Shown: piece after piece, positions 25,214-32,348 of the stretch
How positions within the stretch are numbered: position 1 is the stretch's first letter
How the letters are laid out: each line of letters opens with the position of its first letter
From: Thermoleophilaceae bacterium
Lineage (GTDB): Bacteria > Actinomycetota > Thermoleophilia > Solirubrobacterales > Thermoleophilaceae
DNA length: 64,000 bases
Direction of reading: 5' to 3'
NCBI GenBank assembly: GCA_040901445.1
Contig: JBBDYQ010000004.1
Coordinates: forward strand, 1-64,000
Notes under the pieces: model-generated
Databases searched by the model: none
What the model saw: the letters and a program-made list of their open reading frames with translations, nothing else
Told to the model about the DNA's origin: nothing
Translations under genes and position numbers: made by a program

Positions 25214-26008
25214 TCACGGCGCCTTCGGCGTGAACTGGAAGCCGTGCACGCGCAGCCCGGCCGACTCGGCCACGATCGTGCCGTCGGTCTCGTACGGGCC
25301 GGGCTGCTCCACGTCCTCGCCCGACAGCACCACCCATGCTCCGCCGGCATCGAAGCGCACGCTGATGCCGGCGCCCGCGTCTGCCGCCTCGAGGTAGTCC
25401 GGGCCCTCGAGCCAGTCGCGCACGAGCTCCACACGCGAGCGATCGGCGGGCAGCACGATGTCGGCCGTCTGGGCGGCCAGCTCCGCGCCGGGTGCATCCT
25501 CGGGGCGCAGCGGGTCGAGCGTGCCCTCCGGCAGCTCCACGCGGGGGTCGAGCTCGCGCAGCGTGTCGCGGATGGCCAGCTCGGCCTGCTCGTAGTCGCC
25601 CTCGCCGTAGTGGATGTAGCGCAGCTTGCCGTCGGGGCCGAACAGGTAGCGGGCGGGCCAGCCCTTGTTGCCGTACTCGCGCCAGAGCACCAGCTCGGGG
25701 TCGAGCACGACCGGGTGCTCGATCTCGAGCCGCTCCGCCGCGCGGCGTGCGAGCTCGGGGTCGCGCCCGAACGAGTAGCCGGGCGCGTGCACGCCGATCA
25801 CCCGCAGCCCCAGGTCCCCGTAGCGCCGGTGCCAGGCCTGCGTGTAGGGGAGGGTGCGCAGCGAGTTCACGCGCGCGAAGTCCCAGAACTCCACGAGCGG
25901 GCAGGCGCGGTTCACGAGGCCGTCCATCTTGAGGAAGGCCACGTTGATCCACTCCAGCTCGCGCGGGAACTCGGGCGCGTGCAGCTCTGACGTGGGAGGC
26001 GTCCGCAT
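25214..26008 (-). CDS. DipZ-like thioredoxin-fold protein lacking redox cysteines
   Basis: A protein of about 264 residues. The first half is a TlpA/DipZ-type thioredoxin fold (VEFWDFARVNSLRTLPYTQ, LRVIGVHAPGYSFGRD, YGNKGWPARYLFGPDG). The second half is the beta domain that follows thioredoxin in DipZ (VELVRDWLEGPDYLEAA, GISVRFDAGGAWVVLSGE). Where DipZ has CINC, this protein has RVNS, so both redox cysteines are gone and disulfide chemistry is unlikely. The ATG at 26008 lies a few bases after a TATCTG box; an in-frame GTG at 26026 is the alternative. No signal peptide is seen. It may bind ligands or partners rather than transfer electrons. Confidence 0.7.
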   Translation of the reverse strand: MRTPPTSELHAPEFPRELEWINVAFLKMDGLVNRACPLVEFWDFARVNSLRTLPYTQAWHRRYGDLGLRVIGVHAPGYSFGRDPELARRAAERLEIEHPVVLDPELVLWREYGNKGWPARYLFGPDGKLRYIHYGEGDYEQAELAIRDTLRELDPRVELPEGTLDPLRPEDAPGAELAAQTADIVLPADRSRVELVRDWLEGPDYLEAADAGAGISVRFDAGGAWVVLSGEDVEQPGPYETDGTIVAESAGLRVHGFQFTPKAP

Positions 26009-26061
26009 CGCGCAGATAGGATCCACGATCCGTCGCCGATCCGACCCTAAGGGGGCCCCAC

Positions 26062-26691
26062 ATGGAGTTCTTCGACCGGCTGGAGGAGGTCCGCACCCGC
26101 TGGAACGTCCTCGAGCATCCGTTCTACCAGCGCTGGAGCCGCGGTGAGCTCACGCGCGAGGAGCTCGGCTTCTACGCGGGCGAGTACCGCGAGGCGGTCG
26201 TCGCGCTGGCCGAGGCCACCCGCATCACCGCGCGCGCCTGCGAGCCGGGCGTCCGCGCGGAACTCGACGAGCACGCCGCCGAGGAGGAGGCGCACGTCGA
26301 CCTCTGGGACGACTTCGCCGCCGCCGCCGGCGCGCCGGCGGGCATCGAGCCGCGCCCCGAGACGCACGAGTGCACGCGTGCCTGGACCGCCGCCGGCGAC
26401 GCGCTGGAGGGGCTCGTCACGCTCTACGCCATCGAATCCGGCCAGCCGGCCATCTCGCAGACCAAGCTCGAGGGCCTGGTGGAGCACTACGGCATGACAC
26501 CGGAGTCGCCGGCCACGGCGTATTTCGAGCTGCACTCCGAGCGTGACCACGAGCACGCCGCGCAGTCGCGTGCGCTGATCGAGGAGCGTCTGGACGAGGC
26601 CGATGCCGAGCGCCTCGTCGCCGCCGCCGAGCGTGTTCTCGCCGGCAACTGGGCGCTGCTCGACGGCGTCGAGCGCCGCTTCGGGCGCTAG
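26062..26691 (+). CDS. CADD-like (TenA/PqqC fold) diiron oxidoreductase family protein
   Basis: A 209-residue all-helical protein of the haem-oxygenase-like diiron family. Putative metal ligands: Glu/His in EEEAHVDLW, Glu in LYAIESGQPAISQTKLEGL, and His-x3-Asp-x2-His in ELHSERDHEHA. YAIESGQP...SQTKLEGL...HYG closely resembles the CADD subgroup, implicated in making para-aminobenzoate for folate; TenA thiaminases are the other relatives. The ATG at 26062 follows a G-rich stretch. It is divergent from the thioredoxin-fold gene with about 50 bp between starts, and is followed by a palindromic terminator. Confidence 0.75.
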   Translation: MEFFDRLEEVRTRWNVLEHPFYQRWSRGELTREELGFYAGEYREAVVALAEATRITARACEPGVRAELDEHAAEEEAHVDLWDDFAAAAGAPAGIEPRPETHECTRAWTAAGDALEGLVTLYAIESGQPAISQTKLEGLVEHYGMTPESPATAYFELHSERDHEHAAQSRALIEERLDEADAERLVAAAERVLAGNWALLDGVERRFGR

Positions 26692-26699
26692 CCCGTCGC

Positions 26700-26719
26700 G
26701 CCTCCCCCGCGGGGGAGGC
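26700..26719 (+). terminator. Palindromic terminator after CADD-like gene
   Basis: A 20-bp perfect palindrome (GCCTCCCCCG and complement) lies 9 bases after the stop codon and is followed by a pyrimidine run TCTCTCC. Confidence 0.65.
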
Positions 26720-26734
26720 TCTCTCCAGGCTCAA

Positions 26735-26779
26735 GAAAGTCGCTCGACCTTCCGAAGATCGGAGGGTTAGGCGACTTTC
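26735..26779 (+). promoter_or_regulatory. Long interrupted hairpin in leader of secreted protein gene
   Basis: The outer stem GAAAGTCGC/GCGACTTTC (26735-26743, 26771-26779) and inner stem ACCTTCCGA/TCGGAGGGT (26747-26755, 26759-26767, one G-T pair) are separated by a symmetric 3x3 internal loop and closed by loop AGA. The element ends 20 bases before the strong ribosome-binding site at 26799. Its regularity suggests a selected RNA structure or a binding site. Confidence 0.55.
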
Positions 26780-26813
26780 GCCATGACCGGTGTCATCCAA
26801 GGAGGGCTGTACG

Positions 26814-27512
26814 TTGCGAAAGCTTGTGATCGGCGCCCTTGTCGGCGCCCTGGCCCTGGCGGTCGCCGGCATCGCGACGGCCGGGACGAAGAACGGCGTC
26901 ACATTCGTGACGAAGTACTCGACGACGACGCCCGGTGCGCCCACCGGCTTCACCACCAGCATCGAGGGCGCTGCGCGTGACGCGCAGGGCCGGCTGGACC
27001 CGGCGAACCGCGTGATCGTCAACTTCCAGCGCGGGACGAAGTTCGACACCGCGGTGCCCGCCCGCTGCGACGAGGACACGCTGCGGGAAGAGGGCGTCGC
27101 CGGCTGCCCGCGAAGGAGCATCGTGGGCAGCGGCAGCGCGGAGGCGATCTCCGGCCTGGCCGCCATCGACCCGATCCAGGAGGAGATCACCGCGGTGAAC
27201 ACCCGCGGCGGGATCATCTTCTACCTGACCGGGCTGCAGACGCTGATCCTCGAGGGCAAGCTGCGCGGCAGCCGGCTCACGGTGGACGTGCCGCCGCTGC
27301 CGATCCCCGGCAACCCGAAGGGCGCCGTCCTCACGAAGTTCGAGCTGAAGATCAAGCGCATCCGCCGCGGCCGGCGCGCGTACGTGACCACGCCGCGCAC
27401 CTGCAGCCGGCGCTGGACCGTGCGCGCGACGTTCCAGTACCCCAACGTCGACGACATCCGCAGCATCCCGTCGAACACCCGCTGCAAGAAGCCGCGCCGC
27501 AGCCGCCGCTAG
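26814..27512 (+). CDS. Small secreted basic protein, function unknown
   Basis: A 232-residue exported protein. The TTG at 26814 is the best start: AAGGAGGG (26799-26806) lies at ideal spacing and the signal peptide follows at once (RKLVIGALVGALALAVAGIATA). An in-frame ATG at 26790 precedes that ribosome-binding site and is less likely. The mature part is beta-rich with four cysteines (ARCDED, AGCPRR, RTCSRR, TRCKK) and a strongly basic C-terminal tail. Such repeat-free beta proteins with an ARC...GCP pattern recur in Thermoleophilia-type genomes without known role. It is followed by a terminator and is monocistronic. Confidence 0.75.
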   Translation: MRKLVIGALVGALALAVAGIATAGTKNGVTFVTKYSTTTPGAPTGFTTSIEGAARDAQGRLDPANRVIVNFQRGTKFDTAVPARCDEDTLREEGVAGCPRRSIVGSGSAEAISGLAAIDPIQEEITAVNTRGGIIFYLTGLQTLILEGKLRGSRLTVDVPPLPIPGNPKGAVLTKFELKIKRIRRGRRAYVTTPRTCSRRWTVRATFQYPNVDDIRSIPSNTRCKKPRRSRR

Positions 27513-27536
27513 CACGAGCGCAGCTGCTGCTCCCGA

Positions 27537-27562
27537 GACGGCCCCGCTCCGGCGGGGCCGTC
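27537..27562. terminator. Bidirectional terminator
   Basis: An 11-bp stem GACGGCCCCGC/GCGGGGCCGTC with loop TCCG lies between two convergent genes (stops at 27512 and 27575), so it can serve both. Confidence 0.8.
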
Positions 27563-27574
27563 CGTCGTAGGGGG

Positions 27575-28273
27575 TCAGCCCGCCAGCGCGCGGATGAGGT
27601 CCGGCGACACCCACAGCTCCACGAACGCGGCCGCCACCAGCACGGGCACGGCGACCGCCACGGTGGCGAAGGTCGCGGCCAGCAGCTCGTGCCAGCGGCG
27701 GCGGCGGCTCGCGAGGGTCCAGGCGGCGAGCGGGAGGAAGAGCGCCGCGAGCTCCGGGAGCGCGTGGGGGAGCAGGCCGGCGATCAGCAGGGCGGGGGAG
27801 AGGCCGAGCTGTGCCGAGAGGGTGGAGGCGAAGCTGCCGAGCACGTAGGCCTGGGTCGTGAGCGAGAACAGCGTGGCCGCTGCCACGAACAGGATCGCGA
27901 AGGGCCCCGCCAGCTCGTGCACGCGCCGCCAGACGCCGCTGTGCTGCTCTGCGGTCAGCGGCATGGAGCTGCCCGCGATGAAGCCGGCCACGCACGCCAG
28001 CGCGTGAAGGGCGAGCACGAGCCCGTTGCCGAGGAAGATCGGGCCGAGGTCGGCAGCCCTGGCCTGGCGCGTCACTCCGGGCAGCTGGAGCCCCGACGGG
28101 TCGGGGGAGGTCAGCGCCGCCACGGCCCACACCGTGAGCAGCAGCCAGGCGGCCACCGCGAGGCTCAGCAGGGCCCACGAGCGCAGCACGGCCCAGGGCG
28201 CGCCGCGCCAGCGCTCGAGCGTCTTGCGCGTGTCCCGCAGCCCCTGCGCCAGCACGAGGTCCTTCGTCCTCAC
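27575..28273 (-). CDS. SpoIIM-like (stage II sporulation protein M) membrane protein
   Basis: A 232-residue integral membrane protein with about five helices (ALLSLAVAAWLLLTVWAVAAL, LVLALHALACVAGFIAGSSM, and others). The segment LLPHALPELAALFLPLAAW matches the SpoIIM/DUF95 family, in which H...PE..A is the conserved motif. In sporulating Firmicutes SpoIIM acts in engulfment; in actinobacteria the role of homologues is unclear. The GTG at 28273 gives a short cytosolic N-terminus before the first helix; the open frame upstream runs into the neighbouring gene. An IdeR-like box lies 33 bp upstream in the region shared with the iron ABC ATPase. Confidence 0.75.
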   Translation of the reverse strand: MRTKDLVLAQGLRDTRKTLERWRGAPWAVLRSWALLSLAVAAWLLLTVWAVAALTSPDPSGLQLPGVTRQARAADLGPIFLGNGLVLALHALACVAGFIAGSSMPLTAEQHSGVWRRVHELAGPFAILFVAAATLFSLTTQAYVLGSFASTLSAQLGLSPALLIAGLLPHALPELAALFLPLAAWTLASRRRRWHELLAATFATVAVAVPVLVAAAFVELWVSPDLIRALAG

Positions 28274-28305
28274 GAAGGCTGCATCGGCAGGGCGGGCCGA
28301 GCGGC

Positions 28306-28319
28306 TTAGGCTAGCCTGA
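28306..28319. promoter_or_regulatory. IdeR/DtxR-like iron box
   Basis: TTAGGCTAGCCTGA is a near-palindrome (TTAGG-CTAG-CCTGA, one mismatch) resembling the core of actinobacterial IdeR/DtxR/DmdR operators. It lies 14 bases before the ATG of a ferric-type ABC ATPase. A cleaner copy of the same layout (TTAGG-N4-CCTAA) precedes the iron-binding protein gene at 40833. Confidence 0.65.
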
Positions 28320-28333
28320 TTTCCTCTGATCCC

Positions 28334-29350
28334 ATGGGCGTCCGGCTCGACAGCATCGCGAAGTCCTTCGGCCCCACCCGGGCCGTCGCGGGCGTGAGCC
28401 TCGAGATTCCGCCGGGAGAGCTCTTCGCCGTGCTCGGGCCCTCCGGCTGCGGGAAGACCACCCTCCTGCGCCTGATCGCCGGGTTCGAGCGTCCCGACGC
28501 CGGCTCGGTGGCGGTGGGCGAGCGCCTGATGGCCGGCCCCGGCGAGTTCGTGCAGCCGGAGCGACGCCGTATCGGCATGGTGTTCCAGGACTACGCCCTC
28601 TTCCCGCACCTCGACGTCGAGCGCAACGTGGCCTTCGGCCTGCCCCGCGGCGACCGCGACCGCGTGCGCACCACGCTCGAGCTCGTGGGCCTCCAGCACA
28701 GGGCCGGCCGCTACCCGCACGAGCTCTCGGGCGGCGAGCGCCAGCGCGTGGCGCTCGCCCGGGCGCTCGCGCCCGAGCCCGAGGTCGTGCTGCTCGACGA
28801 GCCCTTCTCCAGCCTCGACGCCACATTGCGGGCCGACCTGCGGCGAGAGGTCGAGCTCATCCTGCGCGAGGCCGGGGCCACCACGATGCTCGTGACCCAC
28901 GACCAGGAGGAGGCGCTCTCCCTGGCCGACCGCCTGGCCGTGATGCGCGAGGGGCGGATCGTGCAGGTGGGCGCGCCCGAGGACGTCTACGCCCGCCCCG
29001 CCGACCGCTGGGCCGCGCAGTTCGTCGGCGAGGTCAATGTGGTGTCCGGCGTCGCGCGCGGGAGCGCGGTGGACACCGAGCTCGGCAGCTTCGGCGTGCC
29101 GGGAGACGCCGTGCCCGGCGGCCCGGTGCACGTGGCCGTGCGCCCCGAGCAGCTGGTGCTGCGCGGCGACGCCCAGGGCAACGCCGAGGTGCTGGAGCGC
29201 GAGTTCCGCGGCCACGACGTGCTCTACCGGCTGCGCCACGAGGCGGGCCGCACCGTGCTGGTGCAGCTCCCCTCGGTGGAGCTCTACGACGTGGGCCAGC
29301 GCGTGTTCGTGCGCCCGGCGCCGGCGGCGGTCGCGCCCGTCGTGGATTGA
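28334..29350 (+). CDS. fbpC: Ferric iron/putrescine-type ABC transporter ATPase
   Basis: A 338-residue ATPase of the PotA/FbpC class. Walker A is GPSGCGKTT near residue 39, the Q-loop MVFQDYALFPHLDV, the signature ELSGGERQRVALARAL, Walker B VLLDEPFSSLDATLR, and the H-loop LVTHDQEEALSLADRL. The C-terminal beta TOBE domain (about 245-335, GPVHVAVRPEQLVLRG) is typical of these importers. An IdeR-like box directly upstream and the absence of another ATPase beside the binding protein/permease at 40.8-43.5 kb suggest it powers that iron importer from a distance. Its last 67 bases overlap the convergent DUF192 gene. Confidence 0.85.
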   Translation: MGVRLDSIAKSFGPTRAVAGVSLEIPPGELFAVLGPSGCGKTTLLRLIAGFERPDAGSVAVGERLMAGPGEFVQPERRRIGMVFQDYALFPHLDVERNVAFGLPRGDRDRVRTTLELVGLQHRAGRYPHELSGGERQRVALARALAPEPEVVLLDEPFSSLDATLRADLRREVELILREAGATTMLVTHDQEEALSLADRLAVMREGRIVQVGAPEDVYARPADRWAAQFVGEVNVVSGVARGSAVDTELGSFGVPGDAVPGGPVHVAVRPEQLVLRGDAQGNAEVLEREFRGHDVLYRLRHEAGRTVLVQLPSVELYDVGQRVFVRPAPAAVAPVVD

Positions 29351-29832
29351 GCGAAGGGAGCGGACGCTCGGCTGACCGGCAGGCTGTCCGTCCGGCCGAT
29401 CATCGGCAGGAGCGCGCCGGGCCGCAGCCGCAGCCGGGACGCCGTCCCGGCCGAGAGCTCGAGCGCGCAGACATCGCTGCGACGCAGCGGGGCCGGCACG
29501 CGGCACTCCGGATGGTCGTCCAGCGCGCTGCGCGGCGGGCGCTCACCGCCGAGCCGCACGATGCGCCGAGGTGGGAGGTGGTGGCGGATCGCGAGCACGC
29601 GCATTCCCGATCCCCCGCCCACGGGAGCGACGAAGACCACGTCGATGGTGAATCGCATGCCCCAGGTGTGCACGCTGCGACAGCGCGGGATCATCAGAGC
29701 GGGCCGCAGCGCCCGGCGCGCCAGCGCGAAGCCCAGCAGCCGCGCGCCGGCGCTGCTCGCCTCGAGGAGCTCGAGCAACTCGCCCGCGGGAGTGCCGAGC
29801 ACGACCGTCGTGCAGTGGCGAAAGCGTCGCAT
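29284..29832 (-). CDS. DUF192 family protein
   Basis: A 182-residue protein with the DUF192 core: RPALMIPRCRSVHTWGMRF, IDVVFV, then VCALELSAGTASRLRLRPGA. DUF192 proteins form a small beta barrel; some are exported or fused to other domains, and function is not established. The final 35 residues (after MIGRT) are unlike the family and are encoded where this gene overlaps the convergent ABC ATPase gene by 67 bp. The real product may depend little on that tail. No signal peptide is visible at the ATG at 29832. Confidence 0.7.
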   Translation of the reverse strand: MRRFRHCTTVVLGTPAGELLELLEASSAGARLLGFALARRALRPALMIPRCRSVHTWGMRFTIDVVFVAPVGGGSGMRVLAIRHHLPPRRIVRLGGERPPRSALDDHPECRVPAPLRRSDVCALELSAGTASRLRLRPGALLPMIGRTDSLPVSRASAPFAQSTTGATAAGAGRTNTRWPTS

Positions 29833-29867
29833 GATTCTGGAAGCGCCCGCCGCATTGGAATTCGCCC

Positions 29868-30467
29868 CTATCCCATCTCGAGCAGGCGCAGGTCGTGTGC
29901 CAGGCGCTCCGGGGTGGTCTTGTCTAGCGGGAAGCCCACGCGCTGGAAGCCGCGCGGGTCCACGAGCACGGTGCGCGCCTGGTGCTCCTCCTTCACCGAC
30001 TGCGGGCGCACGGCGTAGGCGTCCCAGAGCGGCCCGAGCTCTTCGCGGGAGCCGAGCACGAAGTCGATCCGGCCCACCAGCCGGTTCTCGGCCAGGAAGC
30101 GGCGGGCGGAGTCCGGCGTGTCGTTGGCCGGGTCCACCGCGATGGCCAGCGCGGGCACGTCGTGGCCGAGCTCGTCGAGCGCTCCCACCACCTGGTGCGC
30201 CTGCGGCGGGCAGGTGTCGTCGCAGTCGGTGTAGAGGAAGGTGACCACCACCGGCCGGCCGCGCAGGTCGCGCATCCGGATGGTGTCGCCGTCCTGGTTC
30301 TCCAGCGCGAAGTCCGGGGCCCGCACGCCGGCGGGAATGCGCGCGCCCTCGAAGCCCTCCGAGGCGGCCGGCGCCGCGTCCTCTCTCTCCCCCGAGGCGG
30401 CCAGCGCCATCGCGCCGGCCGCGAGGGCGGCCACGAGCACGAGCGCTGTGGCGATGCGGGGGTTCAC
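29868..30467 (-). CDS. SCO1/SenC/PrrC family copper-binding thiol protein
   Basis: A 199-residue exported or anchored thioredoxin-fold protein. An N-terminal hydrophobic segment (about 5-25, IATALVLVAALAAGAMALAA) is followed by the SCO core: VRAPDFALENQDGDTIRMRD, VTFLYTDCDDTCPP with the CxxxC copper pair, and a conserved His in VKEEHQART. SCO proteins deliver copper to the CuA site of cytochrome c oxidase or act as thiol reductases outside the membrane. It lies upstream of and co-directional with the DUF192 gene. A hairpin that probably ends the two-component operon precedes it. Confidence 0.9.
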   Translation of the reverse strand: MNPRIATALVLVAALAAGAMALAASGEREDAAPAASEGFEGARIPAGVRAPDFALENQDGDTIRMRDLRGRPVVVTFLYTDCDDTCPPQAHQVVGALDELGHDVPALAIAVDPANDTPDSARRFLAENRLVGRIDFVLGSREELGPLWDAYAVRPQSVKEEHQARTVLVDPRGFQRVGFPLDKTTPERLAHDLRLLEMG

Positions 30468-30499
30468 CGACGAGCCAGGGTAACCACAGCGCAGTGCGT

Positions 30500-30544
30500 C
30501 GAGACCGTCATCGACCCCGCATACCGGGGCAAATGACGGTTTCG
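30500..30544 (-). terminator. Interrupted hairpin after two-component operon
   Basis: The outer stem CGAGACCGTCAT/ATGACGGTTTCG (30500-30511, 30533-30544, one G-T pair) and inner stem CCCCG/CGGGG (30515-30519, 30525-30529) have a 3x3 internal loop. It lies 50 bases after the response-regulator stop on the minus strand and before the SCO gene, so a terminator role is likely. The shape matches the hairpin at 26735. Confidence 0.55.
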
Positions 30545-30594
30545 CCGTGGAACCGTGGCGGGCGACCTCGAGCTCAGGACGTTCTGGAGCTCCC

Positions 30595-31206
30595 TCAAGC
30601 CTCGATCAGCCCGCGGCGGATGGCGTAGCGCACGAGCTCCACGCGGTCGCGCATGCCGAGCTTGGCCAGCAGGTTGGCGCGGTGGGACTCAACGGTCTTC
30701 TCGGACACGCCGAGCACGCCGGCGATCTGCCGGTTGGTGTGCGCCTCGGCGATCAGCTTCACAACCTGCAGCTCGCGAGCGGTCAGGGGATCGCGAACCG
30801 GCTCGGCGTCCCAGTCGCGAGCCATGGGGGAGACGAACGCCTCGCCGCGCGCGACGGCTCGCACGGCGTCCACGAGGTCGATGTCGGCCTGGCTCTTGAG
30901 CACGTAGCCGCCCGCCCCGGCGTCGAAGGCGTCGGACATGTAGCGCTCGTCGTCGTGCATCGAGAGCAGGAGCACGCCGGTGCCGGGCAGCCGTGCGCGG
31001 ATCTCCCGCGCGGCCTGCGTGCCCGTGAGCCGGGGCATGGAGAGGTCGAGGATCGCCACGTCGGGGCGCTCGGCCAGAGCCAGCTCCAGCGCGTGCGCGC
31101 CGTCCTCGGCCTCGGCCACGACGCGCATCCCCGGCTGGCGCTCGATGAGCATCCGCACGCCGGAGCGCACGATGCCGTGGTCGTCTGCCACGAGGATGCG
31201 GAGCAT
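30595..31206 (-). CDS. NarL/FixJ-family response regulator
   Basis: A 203-residue response regulator. The receiver domain (1-120) has the acidic pair in ILVADDHGIVR, phospho-acceptor Asp in VAILDLSMPRLTG, and Lys in GGYVLKSQ. The LuxR-type HTH (about 137-200) reads PLTARELQVVKLIAEAHTNR, QIAGVLGVSEKTVESHRANL. Its ATG overlaps the histidine kinase stop codon (TGATG), so the two are translationally coupled. Targets are unknown. Confidence 0.95.
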   Translation of the reverse strand: MLRILVADDHGIVRSGVRMLIERQPGMRVVAEAEDGAHALELALAERPDVAILDLSMPRLTGTQAAREIRARLPGTGVLLLSMHDDERYMSDAFDAGAGGYVLKSQADIDLVDAVRAVARGEAFVSPMARDWDAEPVRDPLTARELQVVKLIAEAHTNRQIAGVLGVSEKTVESHRANLLAKLGMRDRVELVRYAIRRGLIEA

Positions 31207-32165
31207 CAGGCCGGCACCCGCAGGGTCACGCGCGTCCCGCGGCCGCGCCCGCTCGAGAGCTCCAGCTCGCCGCCCACCAGCCGCGCGCGCTCGGCCATCC
31301 CCTCGAGCCCGAGCCCGCCGCCGCCGGCCGGCGAGCGGTCGAAGCCGCTCCCGTCGTCGCGGACGATCAACTCGACGGAGTCCCCGGACTCGGTGAGGGC
31401 CACCTCCACGTGTGCGGCGGCGGCGTGGCGCCCCGCGTTCGTCAGCGCCTCCTGCGCGACCCGGTAGACCACGAGCTGGCTGTCGTCCGAGAGGGTCGAA
31501 ACGTCGCCGCCGGTCACGAAGGTCGCCCGGATCCCCGTCTGCTCGCGGAAGCGCCGCACCTGGCCCTGGAGGGCCGGCACCAGGCCGTGGTCATCGAGCG
31601 CCGCGGGACGCAGCTGGCGCGCCAGCGCGAGCAGCTCTTCCATCGCCTGACCCGCGAGCCGCTTGGTCTCGAGCAGGTCCTCGGACAGCCCGGCGGGGGC
31701 GTCCTGGGCGAGCGCCTCCAGGCGCATGGTGATCGCGGCGAGCGCCTGGTTGGCCTCGTCGTGCAGGTCGCGCGCGATCCGCTTGCGCTCGGCCTCCTGG
31801 GCGCGCAGCACGAGCCGGCCGCTGCGGTTGCGCTCCTCCTCGATCCCCTCCAGCAGACGCCGGAACGACGCCGCCAGGCGCTCGATCTCCTCCGGTCCGC
31901 CGGGAGGCGCCACGAACCGGCCGGGGTCCGCGGGATCGAGCGCCTCCACGCGCGCGATGAGCCGCTCGAGCGGGTCGAAGCGGCGCCGCAGCAGGATGAA
32001 GTTCACGAGCAGCACGAGGATCATCGACATCGCCACGACCAGGTACTCGCGCCGCTGCTCCGCGACGTCGAGGGAGGACAGCGCGGTGGCGGCGAACAGC
32101 ACCGCGAGGAACAGCAGGAGGTTGGCGGCGAGGACGCGCTGGAGGAGTGTGTCGCGGCGGGTCAT
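31206..32165 (-). CDS. NarL-type sensor histidine kinase
   Basis: A 319-residue membrane histidine kinase. Two hydrophobic helices (about 9-32 and 43-65) enclose almost no periplasmic loop, so the signal is probably membrane or cytoplasmic. A HAMP-like segment follows (RRRFDPLERLIARVEALDP). The HisKA_3 box is RKRIARDLHDEANQALAAI with phospho-His in DLHDE. The ATPase domain has the N-box VAQEALTNAGRHA, the G1 box VRDDGSGFD and GGLGLEGMAERARLVGGE. The ATG at 32165 was chosen because the first helix follows directly; an 18-bp inverted repeat lies just upstream. Confidence 0.93.
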   Translation of the reverse strand: MTRRDTLLQRVLAANLLLFLAVLFAATALSSLDVAEQRREYLVVAMSMILVLLVNFILLRRRFDPLERLIARVEALDPADPGRFVAPPGGPEEIERLAASFRRLLEGIEEERNRSGRLVLRAQEAERKRIARDLHDEANQALAAITMRLEALAQDAPAGLSEDLLETKRLAGQAMEELLALARQLRPAALDDHGLVPALQGQVRRFREQTGIRATFVTGGDVSTLSDDSQLVVYRVAQEALTNAGRHAAAAHVEVALTESGDSVELIVRDDGSGFDRSPAGGGGLGLEGMAERARLVGGELELSSGRGRGTRVTLRVPA

Positions 32166-32172
32166 GGCGAAG

Positions 32173-32190
32173 ATGGGGTCCAGACCCCAT
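32173..32190. promoter_or_regulatory. Inverted repeat ATGGGGTC-CA-GACCCCAT
   Basis: Perfect 8-bp arms with a 2-base centre, 7 bases upstream of the histidine kinase start. It could be an operator of the two-component operon or an RNA fold at its 5' end. A similar GGGGGTC-N5-GACCCCC core lies inside the hydantoinase gene at 56381-56399. Confidence 0.5.
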
Positions 32191-32250
32191 ATCGGCAGGC
32201 CGGCGCGCGGCCGACACCATGGGTACCGCAGCACAACTTCGGGTCTGAAC

Positions 32251-32278
32251 AGACGGGGCGCCGGCCGGCGCCCCGTCT
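32251..32278. repeat. Perfect 28-bp palindrome between divergent genes
   Basis: AGACGGGGCGCCGG joined to its exact complement lies between the divergent kinase (start 32165) and LmbE (start 32349) genes. It looks like a terminator hairpin, yet neither neighbour ends here, so it may end a short unannotated transcript or be a protein-binding site. The rest of the 183-bp gap shows only the 32173 repeat. Confidence 0.6.
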
Positions 32279-32348
32279 CGTGCCCGGCAAGCCGGTTTCG
32301 CGCGCCGTTCACGCTGCTCGCACGCGCACCTGCCACGCTCGGGACGCG

